In this document: in pieces, positions 42,381 through 55,702 of the stretch
How positions within the stretch are numbered: the stretch's first letter is position 1
How the letters are laid out: each line of letters opens with the position of its first letter
NCBI RefSeq assembly: GCF_964019385.1
Contig: NC_088650.1
Location: 22,621,840-22,685,839, forward strand
Origin: Sycon ciliatum
Lineage: Eukaryota; Porifera; Calcarea; Leucosolenida; Sycettidae
Direction of reading: 5' to 3'
Length of the DNA: 64,000 bases
Made by a program: the position numbers and the translations under genes
Notes under the pieces: model-generated
The model's database searches: none
Told to the model about the DNA's origin: nothing
The model's input: only the letters and a program-made list of their open reading frames with translations

Positions 42381-44147
42381 TTGAGGTTGCGTTTTTGCAA
42401 GGCATGGCACAATGCACAATAGTCATTAGCTTCGTAACACCTGATCGCTTTGCGCACTCCAGTCATGTGATTGTGGATGTGAAGGAGGGGCGCGTGGACA
42501 ACGCCAGTCAACGGCATCATGGAGTCTGCGATGCAAGAAGAGCATGGTGACAATCAGGACAATGCACTCATGTGGTAGTGATTAAATTGATCACCATTGT
42601 CCACTCTTATCTCAAATGTTTATCTTGGGTGTGTGAGTACGATATGCGTGGCATACTTTCATTTCGAGGCTCAATTTGTCCCTCAAGGGTCAAGACCGAG
42701 GTGAAATACTGTGAGGCGCCACAAGCGGATAGCAGAATTATTTCCCTGGACCATGCTCCGAAGTAAAAGTAGCTCCTGCAGTGTAGCAGCCATCATGCGC
42801 GTTCTGTAGGAGCGATTTGTATGGGAATGAGTCCACAGACTCCACACAGGTGTGTCGACTGGTGAGCCTCTGGCGAGATAATGTTTACAATTATGTACTT
42901 GTACAGTGCACAAGTACATACATGTATACAATGTATAACTGGTGTTGGTGCAAACGAAACAGACAAAGTTCCATGACCTGAGCACTACATTCCCTAAGAC
43001 CAGGGCGCTCGAGTAAGGTCACAGTCTAACAATGGTCTCTATTCACTTTGTATTCTGGATTCGAAGAGGGTCTGGACGTACAGTGTACACGTATACAATG
43101 ACCATACGTGGGAGTCACTTGGAGTGGAGGATACATAGCCTCATTGTACATTACTGTATGCTTGTTGCCACATGATTCTGATCACGAGGACCACGACATT
43201 GTGCAAGCATATAAAACGGTATAATTATACATAAGAACTACACGTCTTGTTTATTGAATTTGCGGGCGAAACTGTTCGCAGATAAGTCATGTTCGAGTGC
43301 GTTCTCGCTGTAGGCGACAGGTGTACATGCACACAATGCATGACTATTGCTGTAAAATGCACATTGTACATGTAACCAAAATAGAGATTATCAAGGGCAG
43401 TTAGTGGCTGTAATTAGATCGCAATGTGGTGTTCGTGGGTGGTTAAATCAAGTGCATAACTATTCCACGCGGTTCCTAGGTCACATGTTGCATGCCACCT
43501 TGTGCCAGTTTGTCCAGCTTGGTGCACACGTACGGAAAAGCAGGATGAAAAATTCACATCCGGATCATCACTACTCCCTGCATCAAACGACACTCGATGT
43601 GTGGCTAGACTCCTTTCATCTACTTGTTGTTGAAGTTTTTTTAACGTCGCACCACAAACAGGCGGACCTTCTTCAAACGTCACACGATCCCAATTACATT
43701 ATTGTATAATGTCTACAGCGAAATGACATTACTGCATGGCAGGCCACTATCTGACTTTGTCAATGTCTCGACGTTGGCTGTTCACTTTCTCTGGTCATCT
43801 TGTCATCCCCATACCTTGGCTCACCCGGGCATCAACATACCCAAATCCAGAAGACAAAGTTCTACCCTCTTTATAGATCGTATCATCGTAGAGAGTGGCC
43901 AACAGCAGATCAACCTTCAACGCGGTCTACGTCTGTCTTCTTTGGTTCTAGTAGCGCACTGTCGGGAGACACTGAGCGTTTCAAACGACTTCCTATTCGC
44001 TCACTGCTCTCGTGTTTGTACCGCCACCTTTGCGTTGTGGTGTGGTTTGTGCATCTTTGCATGCATATTATTATTATTGTAGGGTCAACTACTTCGGGCT
44101 CAGACGTTTAATTCTGCCTTACCTGGATTGAAGGTCTCTCTCCTTTC
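42381..44147. other. Intergenic stretch, no gene recognised
   Basis: Frames of about 90-126 codons near 43404-44082 are not recognisable on either strand and overlap each other. No repeat of note was seen. Confidence 0.35.
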
Positions 44148-44782
<635 letters not shown>

Positions 44783-44875
44783 ACATGTGTCATAAACAAC
44801 ACGGAGTACACAGCAATATGAAACTGAATCGATAGCTGTAGCCCTGCTGCCTATGCCGACACAAGTATACTCATG

Positions 44876-45115
44876 GTATTAGATAAACCTTGTTGTTTGT
44901 TCAAACATGTTGTTGGTTGACAGCATGAAACAAGATGGAGGATACCGTGTTCGGTAACAGTGACCTTTCTACAACCATCTACGGTTGGTAGAGCCCCGGT
45001 CGCCCATACGGTTCAGATGGTCGCAACCGACGGGGGCTCTACCAACCCCTCCACCTTGTTACATGATGTCGACCAACAACATGATTGTTTCTACAAAACA
45101 AGGTTTATCTAATAC
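44876..45115. mobile_element. 240-bp foldback element
   Basis: GTATTAGATAAACCTTGTT at the left is inverted at the right, and the pairing continues through CATGTTGTTGGT and ACAAGNTGGAGG. An inner palindrome (GTTGGTAGAGCCCCNGTCG) sits at the centre. Almost the whole element can fold. Confidence 0.8.
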
Positions 45116-45299
45116 TGTATCTGTACAATCATGTACCTTGCCAGCTGTTCTCATCCCCGCTTATAAGACCTTACCTAAGAACGTCAAAAGAGCTATCTAT
45201 CGGGAGCCTTGGCTTGATGTTTAATGAAAATAGAACATGGATAGTGATAATTATTAACGTTATGAGTCTTATGACAGGTGCTCCTCATTCCTGATGATT

Positions 45300-45411
45300 T
45301 GTATGGCAAGGGTACATCACAGTTTGTATGGCAAGGGTACATCACAGTATGGCAAGGGTACATCACAGTATGGCAAGGGTACATCACAGTATGGCAAGGG
45401 TACATCACAGG
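45300..45411. repeat. 21-bp minisatellite, five copies
   Basis: TATGGCAAGGGTACATCACA plus G is repeated five times. The first copy carries an extra TTTG. Confidence 0.93.
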
Positions 45412-46357
45412 AAACAAAGAAAATGTACGGGCATAGCAATCGTAGGTGAACATTTGGAAGATATCTATTGAAGTGGTGTAGCCAAAGACTGGAGAAAATT
45501 GTGCGGTGACTCCAGAACAAGTATTACTAGTAAATGTAGTAGTTTTTAGTACATGAAATAGTAAGATGTTGCTTTGTAAGATGCTGCTTTGTAAAACTAG
45601 CCCACAGCAACGCACGTTCTCGAAATCGAACATACAATTGTATCACCTCGCCACCTACTACCTACATGTGTACATGTGCAATCATGTAACGGTAGCATCA
45701 CGTACATATAATTTAGCCTCAGGCTAGCATTCCATTCTCAGATTTGATGGGACGCTCATTACCAGCTCTCCGAGTTTTAAATTGACCCTTCAGGACTACC
45801 GGCCTACCGCCCACCATGGCGGGCAGGGGGGGGGGGGGGGGGGTGGTGCACCCATGTGGCTACTAAATCGCTACTCCAAACTTCCAGTGCCAGTAGTCAC
45901 TATGTGACTCGTGGAAGGTCTGTATAATGGTGGAACTGTTGGTCGAAGCATATGCGTTGTGAGAACCGGCTAACATTAAACAAGCCTCTACCAGAGTTTG
46001 TAGCACTGGCCTGATGTGTAATGTACATGTACATGTACATGAACCCTGTAGCTTGGCTTCTACCGTCTACAGAGTACAGTCATGAAGAAGAGGTTGTGGT
46101 GACTTCGGCCATAATTGGGTAATTGTGTGTTGCTCCTTACGTGGGGGCTCCAGCTTTTTCTGCCACCTTGGCTAAGGAGTAAGGACCCTTGACTGAGTCA
46201 CGACTACACACGAGAAGTCCCTCGAACCTTCTACTCCGCACACCTGCAAGAAAGCACCACTCCCTGGAACAATACATCACTAGGGATATCACCAACTTAC
46301 AGTGACGCTCCGTTTCCAGCACAACAAACTCCAGACAGCAGCGTGAGTCAGTGTCGC
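45412..46357. other. Intergenic stretch, no gene recognised
   Basis: It contains a poly-G run of about 18 at 45826-45843 and a TACATGTA cluster at 46022-46040. No protein-like frame was found. Confidence 0.4.
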
Positions 46358-47530
46358 TCATGGAGGTGCGGAGGAGTTTGTCGCACTGGAAGAAGGAAGG
46401 AACTTTGGGAATATTTTGGCGGATTTGGAGCGTCTCTGAAGACTGCTGCTGCCAGCGCTATGTGATGCAAAGAACCAATCAACCTGCATTTTCGCCTGGC
46501 TCGGCTTCAGTCCACGGTCTTGCAGCCACGTTTCCAATCTCGTTACAGTAGGGCTTAGCGCATCAATGAGGAGAATCGCCTCAGTCTCCACACTGGAATA
46601 TTGAGACTGCACCGGGATAGTGGCAGCTTCACAAGCTGAGAGTACGCCAACACATAGTCGATGTGGAACAACAGCGGCAGCAACGTCAGAAGAAACACAA
46701 TGTCATGTCACATGTTGTGAGGATAGCCTTGGCGATGATCCTTCGATATTAGGCCTTGACAGATTATGCTAATATTTTCGTGAAATTATGCTTTTCGCAT
46801 TGCTGAAAAAATTGCAGAATTATGCTATTTTTATGCTAAAAGTTATCATAATATGCCGCATTATGCTCACATATGCTGCTAATGTACAATGTAATGTAGA
46901 ATGGTTCTGTGCAAAATAACAGGGGAATTTTTTGTAGAGGGCGTTGTACTGTAGTAGCAAAAGTTCAACGGGCTCCACGCACCGTCCGACTTAGCTACGA
47001 TCATCACTGATAGTAGTGGACTGGACATGTTATCAAGGGAGTCGTAAACCTACAACTTTCTGGTGCATCTACTTGTACTTATACTTGTAGAACATGTACA
47101 AACTGTATGGAATTTGATGCGAACAGGCGGATTATTCCAATTTTATGCGATTCGTATGCAATTTGCCTCGAATTATGCGATTATTCGATTTTGGTAGGAA
47201 TTATGCGAAAAATTATGCTAGCATAATCTGTCAAGGCCTATTCGATATACTTCGCCAACAGCAATGGGACGGACACCCGGGTTTTTGTCCAAAGCCACCA
47301 ACCGCGCAGCTACAAATGCCTCCAAATCAGCACCTCTGACTTGATCCGTGCACAACTTCCACGCTGCAGCAGCCATGGCAGCAGCAGGGTTGGACGAAGC
47401 ACCCTTGAAGGAGGCAGGAATGCGTTGCCATGCCTGCACATCAAGTCAGACGGACCTCCCGACTCCTTCATCTGCCCTGCGGCTTTCTTAATGAACTCTG
47501 CCGTGATAGCTTCAAAGATTTTTATTTTAT
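46358..47530 (-). pseudogene. Reverse-transcriptase relic split by a MITE
   Basis: Reading leftward, 47520-47249 encodes FIKKAAGQMKESGGPSDL and WQRIPASFKGAS, then FVAARLVALDKNPGVRPIAV and GEVYR. After the MITE at 46750-47240 the frame resumes as RIIAKAIL, then (frameshifted) VVPHRLCVGVLSACEAA and VETEAILLIDA. This is the layout of a family of invertebrate retroelement RTs with a DKNPGxRPIxVGE block. The palm and C-terminus are deleted or scrambled, so it cannot function. Confidence 0.7.
46750..47240. mobile_element. 491-bp hAT-type MITE with perfect 8-bp duplication
   Basis: The ends TAGGCCTTGACAGATTATGC are exact inverted repeats, flanked by TTCGATAT at 46742-46749 and 47241-47248. The interior is rich in AATTATGC motifs. 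Removing the element and one TTCGATAT joins the RT relic in frame (GEVYR to RIIAKAIL), confirming the boundaries. Confidence 0.92.
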
Positions 47531-48310
47531 TTATTTATTTATGGATTCCCCAAAGGCCGAGGCCTAATTCTAGCTAAGTCGAGGGGGTCTCCGTTCATGG
47601 CTTGCTGGGAATATACATGTATCTGCAAAATTATAACATATAGATTGAGAAGAGGAAGGGTTATCAAATGCGTACTGTAGAAATCAGCCATAACATTCGT
47701 TACTATGTTACAGAAACTCTGGAAGGAATGAAACCAGCGGGTTCAAAGCGGGTGTTGGCAAAGATGGTACGGACACGAGACACAAAGCAATGACTATTTT
47801 GGGTGGTTCTAATGTCAGTGGGGAAAGAATTCCAGGTGGGAGCGGTAACAAAGAGGAAAGTGGCACGCGAGTAGGTGTTCGCCCTGGCAGGCGGGACAAG
47901 TTGGAGAGGGCGCCGCGCGCTGGTGGAGAGACTATAGCCCAGCTCCATAAGGGCAGTGGTCTGGTGGTGGACCAGGTGATGGAGCTCCTGGAGGCACTGG
48001 ATGTGTCGCCGCCATGCCAGACTGGGCCATTGGAGGTGCGCGAACAGAGATGCCTTCGGTTCAGTAGCGGAGGGAAACACACCGTACTGTCTCAAGACGA
48101 CTCTTGCCAATCTGGCCTGCAGACGCTCAAGGACCGCCGCTTGGAACTGCCACAGTGGCGAGGCGTATTCAATGGTGGGTGGGACATAACCAGTATAAAG
48201 CCGGTTTGTAACTTCCGGAGTTAGGCGGCTCGACGGTCCTGCGGCATAATCAACGGAACCATCAGCAGCAGCAGACGCAGCGAGCCGCAAAGAGGAGGCA
48301 AGAGACATGC
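47517..48310 (-). mobile_element. LINE 3' fragment (RT C-terminus), copy 3
   Basis: A frame from 48308 to 47703 encodes the region after the RT palm (RLTPEVTNRLYTGYVPPTIE, then YASPLWQ) and a C-terminal domain ending PTWNSFPTDIRTTQ. The 3' UTR ends in an ATAAATAAATAAA-type tail at about 47517-47545. It is 5'-truncated and inserted in or next to the RT relic, which resumes at about 47530. The TIEYASPLW block is typical of non-LTR RTs. Confidence 0.78.
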
Positions 48311-49250
48311 CAAACCCACTGGCACTGGTACTTGTATTTTCGGTTGAATACTAGTACACTGGGCACCCAGGTAATCCAGCACAATCCCCAGAACCAGGAC
48401 CAGCAGACGCAGGAAGGTGCACAGAAGAGATTCCAGATGCAATAACTGCACAGGTAGCTACACAATAGAGATCATTCTGGATGCAGTAGACTCATCAATA
48501 CCCGAAACTTGTAGCCCGTGTGTACTTGCGAATTCAAATATAAAAAAATACATACATACAAACCTCCCCTGAGCGCCGAGAAATGGGCAAATCCACCCGC
48601 AGTGAGGTCCCGGTCAGTTTCTCGGAATCAGCAGTCACCGCCGAGGCAGAGCCAGAGGCAGATCTACGAGTTGCTACAGTATTGTCCGAGAGTGTGAGCC
48701 AGATGGCGGGGGAACAGAGCCCAACACATCCCGTGAAACTGAAACATGGAGCACCCAGCCAGGATGTCGAACAGGTGGAGCTCAAGCGTCACACAACGAT
48801 TCGTCAGCACCCATTCCAACAGCTGTGGTCTGCAACTGCAGCAGCAACGTCCATCAGACGCACACGAACACGACTCTCCACCTAATTGTTTTTGCAAAAA
48901 AAAAACTAATACTTGCAGGTAGGTCCCAGTCGTTCTGCAGCTGATCTGCCGCACACGCATCACGGGCGACCGCTCGCAGCGCGTGACCGCGACATCCCGC
49001 ACACACAGCACGAGCACACTGCAAGTGTGAACGATGAGTCTAGCGTCGATTCGACTCGTCCCGCACGCTCGAAAGTGCCCAGCACGGACCAAAGACTATA
49101 ATGTCCGATTTGCAGCGCAAGAAACCAGCTGGATGAAGGACTAGCGAGTTGCATGAGCCCAGAAGGCAGGAGACTATTCGAGTCGACTCTACATGCCAAA
49201 AGGAAAGTAATGAAAAAGGTTTCAAACCGATTGAATAGTGGGAATAGTGG
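48311..49250. other. Left flank of the BEL element, no gene recognised
   Basis: A plus-strand frame of 100 codons (48583-48885) and a minus-strand frame of 142 codons (49092-48664) overlap. Neither is recognised. They may be remains of the same retroelement as the RT relic. AGTGG at 49246-49250 is the left target duplication of the BEL element. Confidence 0.35.
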
Positions 49251-49591
49251 TGTTGTGAACCCTCTAAGATTCTCTAAATTATCAGGATCGTACGACCACA
49301 CGGCACGAGGACAACTCTTTTCCTTTACACAGTATATTTCACTTCATCGAATAATTAACAATGAACACTAATAACACCCAGCTATCTATAGCATGCAAAA
49401 ACAGCGTACATGCAAAACATACGCATATAAAACGGGACATAACAGCGTATACAGCAAAACGCACACAGCGCATATAGCGTATGCCATGCAGCAACATCAG
49501 CGGTACGGCGGAGTCGAAATACAACATTGCAACGAATACAATGCCATAAGCACGAAGGCCTTTCCCAATTGAGAACTGGTGGTTTGCAACA
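49251..49591 (-). repeat. BEL 3' LTR
   Basis: It starts TGTTGCAAACC and ends TTCACAACA on the minus strand. Just upstream on that strand is the purine-rich GGTGGGGAGAA, the likely polypurine tract. It differs from the other LTR at about six bases and one single-base gap. Confidence 0.93.
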
Positions 49592-49639
49592 TTCTCCCCA
49601 CCAAAGGGCTTCTCACCGCCGTACAACAAAGCACACAAG

Positions 49640-50185
49640 TCAAAAACGATCCGGGGCTCTGACTACGCGCCCAGAACGCGTCATCTCCTGCTGCCGTGGT
49701 GGTGGTAACGGTGCTGACGGTTCATACGCTGGCTGCTGAGGGACGATAGCAGGTTGAGCGGTATCGACAAGCCCAGGAGCCACGTCCTGTGACGATACTT
49801 CTAATGGCACCAACCTTTGGATCGGCCTCAACAGGGTACTGGTACTCAACTTAACCTTGGCAACACGACGCTTACCATCTCGACCAGGGAATAACTCGAT
49901 GATCCGTCCCAAACGCCAGAATTGTTTGCGCTTGGTATCATCGAGAACAAAGACAACATCACCCACAGCTAAAGGGCGCGACATGGTCTGTTGGTGCTTG
50001 GTCAGCTGACGTAGGTACTCCACCTCCCAACGATTCTTGACATGCTTCAGTGTCCGACTGAGGTAACGCAATCTCGATGACATCTGCGCAGCGTCCAGCG
50101 TACCTGCTGGCTTCTCTGACGACATCCAGATGTTACCCATCATCATTGCAGGGGTTACTGGTGGCTCATCCAGGCTATCAGACAC
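49640..50185 (-). pseudogene. BEL integrase C-terminal region
   Basis: This is a 181-codon frame with WEVEYLRQLTKHQQT, GDVVFVLDD and WRLGRIIELFPGRDGKRRVA, the basic C-terminal domain found after BEL/Pao integrases. It ends 50 bp before the 3' LTR. It is one frame away from the upstream integrase part. Confidence 0.85.
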
Positions 50186-50245
50186 ATAACTTCATAAGTT
50201 AGCGGACGACTATTCACCACTGCTTCAACCTCATACGAGAGGGTC

Positions 50246-52371
50246 TCAAGCTCCTGGACCTTCAGAAACGCTGTTCCCATTACCTTTTTCAAGGCACTCT
50301 TCACTGTACCAACCATAGAAGCCTCCATGCCATGGTGCAGCTGGAGGATTGAACATCCATGGCACACTCAGTTTGTCAGATGCCGCCTTGGACGTTGTAG
50401 CGTTGTCAGACCTGATCCGAGACGACAAACTACGTCTCGCGACAAACTTCCGAAATGCTATCAAGAATGACTCAGTACTTAAACTATCGACCACCTCCGA
50501 GTGAACTGCTCTGGTGGTGGCACACACAAACAATGCTATCCATACCTTCGGAGATGACTCACCACGGCGCACGTACAACGGACCAGCATAGTCGATGCCG
50601 GTAGTTGCGAACGGCCTCTCGTGAACAACTCGGTCTTCTGGCAGCGGCGGGCAGACTTCTGAGGCAGCCTTAGCCTTGTAGCGGCGGCATGTAACACATC
50701 GCTGAGTAATGTTGCGTAGCGCTCGTCGACCACCGATAATCCAGAATTTCTGACGGATGAACGACAAGACTCCTTCTACACCCTGGTGCATCCTTTCAAC
50801 ATGCATTTTCTCCAACAGCAACTCGGTCAGATGATGTTTGCCTAACAGGACTGGGTGCTTGGCTCCATACGCCAACTCGCTGTGCTGAAGTCGTCCCCCG
50901 GCTCTGAGCACTCCATGCTCATCCAGAAACGGTGCAAGCTGATACACCTTCGACCCAGGCTTCACTGGTTGACCTTGCTTGATCAGCTCAAGATCCTCAG
51001 CGAAACATGCGGCTTGAACGATGCGGTACAATACGCTGTCTGCTGCAAAATAGAGTTCAGCACGAGGCTCAGTGTGCTTCCACTGCAACATCCGAGTCAC
51101 CATGCCCTGTGCCCTCGACCATTTACTGAATCGGAGCCACCATTCCTTATCAGATTCTCGACTACAGGTGGTGGCTGACACTCGTACTTCTACACTGGAC
51201 TCATCTGTAGCTGCGGTTGAGGATGCGGTGGGCCAGTCATTGGGCTCCGTGATCCAGGTTGGTCCGCCCCTCCAGAACGGACTACGGATCTGCTGTGCAC
51301 TACTCCCACGCGACGGTAAATCTGCTGGGTTGTGAAGGCCCGGGCAATGGTTCCACACAATGCCGACCTTCTTCGATATCTCTTGGACTTGACTGACGCG
51401 GTTAGCCACAAATGTTTTCCATTTGTACGATGGATTACTGATCCAATGAACGGTAGTGAGACTGTCAGTCCAGCCATAGACTTGCGTGACGGTCACACGC
51501 AGCTCCTTCACCACAAACTCAGCGTGACGAGCCGCTAGACATACTGCTTGTAACTCAAGGCGGGCTAACGTGGGTGGAGACACGGGTGCCACTTTGGCCT
51601 TGGCAAATACCAAGTGCGACTGTCCATTGACGACTGCATACAAACAACATCCAAATGCTTTCTCACTGGCATCGGCGAAGGCATGAAGCGCAATCGGCGT
51701 GTCAAGATTGCAGCAAATCCAACGTGGTATGTCAATGCTCACCACTTCGGCCAACTCTCCCCACCATTGCGCACATGCGGCTGCGATGCCATCAGGCAAC
51801 TTATCATCCCAGTCGCCTCCGACTTTCCAGGCTTGCTGTAGCAGTATCTTTCCCGGCACAACTGCCGGTGCTGCTAGACCTAGCGGATCAAACACTGACG
51901 CAACACACTTGAGGAGGGATCGCCGGGTCCAAACAGACGGCCTATCGGACTCGCCTAGCGCTGCTATGCTGAGCAAGTCATCACTGGTTTTCCATTTCAG
52001 ACCGAGGACTTTATCTCCGGCCTCTGGATCGCACGGGATTTCGTTGCCTCGCCACTTGCGTAACTCCATGCCAGCATCCGTAAGCACACGCACGCTGAAC
52101 TCTTGCATCTCCTTGGCTTCCGAGGCATTTGAGACACTAGAGACCAAATCGTCAACGTAGAAACTCGTGAGCAAGAAATCAATACGATCTCGCTCTTTGG
52201 GTGCAGACAGCGCCCGTAGCTCCTTCAAGTGATGCTGAATCACCGCAGTAAGCATGTATGGCGAGCAGTTTACGCCAAATGGCAGTTTCGTTAGCCTCCA
52301 GGTTAACAGTTCATCGCTGTCGCTTCGACCGGGCCACAAGAAACGCAGGTACGGACGGTCTTCGGGATTAA
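50246..52371 (-). pseudogene. BEL RT C-terminal half, RNase H and integrase
   Basis: This open frame of about 700 codons begins with LPFGVNCSPYMLTAVIQHHL, then YVDD (RT active site). The Pao-specific region follows (FDPLGLAAPAVVPGKILLQQ), then RNase H (ALHAFADAS, then GWTDS). The integrase HHCC zinc finger (HQGVEGVLSFIRQKFWI, then CVTCRRYK) and the DDE core (GIDYAGPL, then RSDNAT) close it. A frameshift near 50300 ends it early. The frame at 50367-50155 (EAVVNSRPLTYE) continues the integrase. Confidence 0.92.
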
Positions 52372-53617
52372 CCCTTTGCGTGCTGTGTACGAGTTAACTC
52401 GCACTTTATGCATGACCGGATCCACTACGTACGAGTTAACTCGCAAAAAATTCGCGCGATATATTCCAGTGCATAGACCAGTGTACAAACTTTCGTAACT
52501 TCGTCTAACATAAACGCATCGCGACAATCAATACACCGTTGGAAAGGTCTTGACCTCATCCTTTCAGGGATATAAAGTTCTTTGCGATAGGATAAGAATT
52601 CATTGAGCGGCGACAAGATGAACACGGAAATCACGGCACAGAGTGAACGCGAATATTTTGTCCATGACTTCTTTTTGTTGAGGAGCGTGTCAGGGGATTT
52701 CCCTTTGGCACGGCGCATGCGTGATGGACATCAAATGAAGCGCTTGGATCTGAGCTTTGCAGCGCAGTTTGAATTGTGAAAATCTGTTGAATTTGGGCAA
52801 GAAGCCGAACAAGAATGTGAAATTGAGTTGTTGTGCCGTTTCGAGGCACGGTGCAGTAGTTTGGAGAGGACGTGGAAGTAGCCCTGATGTGTCTATGGAG
52901 CTGAGAGCTGCCATGATGTATTCGCTTGGTCCTGATCTTTCCAACGAACCCAGGACGATGAAAATCCATCAAGGTGGAGTGAAATGAGAATAAATTTCGT
53001 TCGGAGCTGTGAGTGCATACTCCACCAAGAGAATCAGTGCGCTGGAAAGCCAGTGGATTGGAGAAAAGAGGCTCAGCATGCAAAGGGTTAACCGCGACCA
53101 TGAAGAAAGCCTTGCGGATGTCCGCTTGCAGCGCGCTCTTATATTCACGGAACCTTAATAGCATACCTGCGAGACTCGGCAATAGCGACGGTCCAGGGTC
53201 AACCATGTCGTTCAACGACTTGCCATCTGGAGCCGTCGCCGAGGCATTGAACACCACTCTTAACTTCGTGGTTGCAGCGTGCTCGCGGAATACACCATGA
53301 TGAGGTCCATAGTACCCAGCATTGCTCTCACATGGTTCCAGCTTAATTGCTCCAAGCTCGCGGTACTCCCTGATCAGCACATCATCATAGAGCGCACGCT
53401 TCCCATTCCTCTTCAGCTTTTCAAGAAGCCGCGTTGCGATGACTCTAGCTTGAGCATAGTTATCCGCTGGGCGACGCTCATTTCGCCACAAGAGAGCCAC
53501 TTGGTACCCGCTGCCCTGGCGACATAGCGGGAAAGATGGCAGGTGCTGATGTTGTTCTGGAGGTTCATCCAAATGCCATAGTTTGTCGATGTGGGCTGTG
53601 ACACATGACACGGTCAC
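52364..53617 (-). pseudogene. BEL reverse transcriptase, N-terminal half
   Basis: It carries the Pao-type pre-RT region (RPADNYAQARVIATRLLEKL) and the first RT blocks (LRVVFNASA, then SALQADIRKAFFMVAV). It is cut at TTAA 53088-53091 by a 716-bp element. The frame on the far side (from 52367 leftward) is the same, so the RT was intact here before the insertion. Confidence 0.88.
52372..53087. mobile_element. 716-bp piggyBac-like non-autonomous element in BEL RT
   Basis: The ends are CCCTTTGCGTGCTG and the inverted CCCTTTGCATGCTG (13 of 14 match), flanked by TTAA at 52368-52371 and 53088-53091. Near the left end CGAGTTAACTCG occurs twice. No transposase frame was recognised. One TTAA copy restores the RT frame. 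CCC termini plus TTAA suggest piggyBac mobilisation. Confidence 0.92.
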
Positions 53618-54294
53618 CGGCTGACTGTTTCGACTTGGTGCAGACGCTGGACCAGATATACACTACCTATCTCTGTGTTCCACACCGTCTCACCATTAAC
53701 TTCCTTCTTCCTGTGCAGTACCGCGTTGATATAGTCTGCACCAATCAGCATGTGTATTTCGTCTGATGTCCCTTGTTGAGGCTTGTCACTCAGCTCTACT
53801 CCCCAACTGTGCCACTGCGCAATGGTCTGCGGACTTGCGCACTTCAGGTCCAGCTCTAGCGTTGGTTTCACGAACGCGCGTACCCGAATGCTAGCGGAGC
53901 TACCCTGGATCGTGATGGCGTACTTATCCATGCGCTGTTGGGTTGGTTCCACGCCGAACGGCTTCACCTCTACATTTTCAACCCCAACGTGTTCTGCATC
54001 GATTGCTGACACCAACGCTGCAGTCACGAATGACGCCTCAGCACCTGAGTCCAGGAACACGCGAACCTTCGCGTTTCGAGTTCTTCCCTCAACTCGTGCC
54101 ACTCCGGTCATCAGCCGCACACTTGGCGAGTGCAGACAGCACGATCCAACATTCTTCTCCGTTACTATCTCAGTCGGTTTCTCCCGGCTGTAACCTGCTC
54201 TATCCAACACATCATGTATTAGCAGGTGGTGTTTCCTCTGGCATTTCGTGCATCTCGAGCCTGACCGACATTCTCCGGCCATATGGCCATACTT
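53614..54294 (-). pseudogene. BEL zinc knuckle end and aspartic protease
   Basis: After the in-frame stop the frame continues with KYGHMAGEC, the rest of the CCHC knuckle. A retropepsin-like domain follows, with VFLDSGAEASFV as the active-site block. The protease would cut the Gag-Pol polyprotein. A stop at 53616-53614 and a frame change lead into the RT part. Confidence 0.85.
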
Positions 54295-55702
54295 TTAAAG
54301 GCAGTTCCAGCAGAGTCTCTCTCGCTGCAGAAAAACCTTTCTCCCTTCCTGTGGCAGCGACTTTAGCTGCTTCTCTGCATCTGCGACCGATATCGCCATG
54401 CACTGTGCCGACGCCGTGGGCCTTGCCACGGATCGTTCTACTGGCTTCCTGGCAGTATCACCCTGTCGTCCGTGCGCGACCTGGTAAGACGCGCCGTGCT
54501 CCTGTACCTGGCGCAGAGACATCCCGTAGCACTGCCGTTCGACCAGGTACGTCTTCATCTCAGGTCCGCATTGCTCCAAGATTACCTGCTTTGCTATTGC
54601 TTGCAGCACCGGGGACATTTTACCTATCGGCGCTATACTTGGTGTCCACCTCGCCATCTTCTGTCATAGCGAGTGTGGCCCACACCTCTACCTCTCGGCA
54701 AACACGGACAACGTATTGGTGAAACGACTCATCTGACCGCTGCTTGCCTGTCAGCAATGTCTTCCACGCTTTATCCGGAGTCTTTCCGAGCGAGGCAAGC
54801 AACTCTCGCTTTGCTTCCTCGTAATTATTGCATCCAATACATATCCTCTCCGCTTTGCTACCCACTAGCGCGATGCGCAGTCGCAGCAGCCATTCGCTTT
54901 CTTCGAACTCGTTCTTGGAACAGATGTCCTCGAACATGTCAAGATAACGCTCCAATGGCTGCGTTCCATCATATGAGGGGATTTTCATCAACGGTTGACG
55001 CCCACCGCTGTGACTGGGAGCTTCCTCTGTACCTCCCATCGCGGCTTTACCATCACCCTCATACGCATTGGCGATGCGCTCGTTAAGGTACTAGTACTCT
55101 TTTCGCAGCTGTATCTGGGCCGACCGCACAAGAAGAGGCATTACTTTGGTCCGTCACAAGCAAATCACTCCAAATTTTCTCCACACACAGATGAAAGGGT
55201 AGTGATTGCAACAGCAGAAAATATATTGTCACGCTTTGTGAGATCCTTGGAAAATGTAAATCAGAATGTACACTTTCTGTCGATATGACGGGCTACACAT
55301 TTTCTTAAAAAAATGTCCAGGAAAAGACTATTTGATGGGTCCAAATTTGTTGGATCCAAACCATTTAGGTCTGGGGAAGGGCACCTGGGTCAGCAGAAGT
55401 CCATCCAAAGGAACAAAGGACGCACAATACACCTTATAAAACAACATATATAATACGCGACCGTGTTGCAACATTTGAGAGAGGGCAAAGATTGTTCCAG
55501 TTAAAGTGTTGCTCTTGAAAACACCCAGGTTCCCTAGGCCTGGGCATCACCTTTCCAAAAATGTATACTTTGGGGGGTGTCCAGACACTTTATCCAAGAG
55601 AAAACTTCAGAAAACACACTCGCAGTAGGCTAAAAACAGAGAAAAAAGGGGTCCAAAACAGACAAAAATGCAGGCATAAGCTGTAATGTCAGCAACAAAA
55701 TC

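Noticed and set aside
48583..48885. 100-codon plus-strand frame beside the BEL element
   Set aside because: A longer frame overlaps on the other strand; no recognisable domain, so no gene is called.
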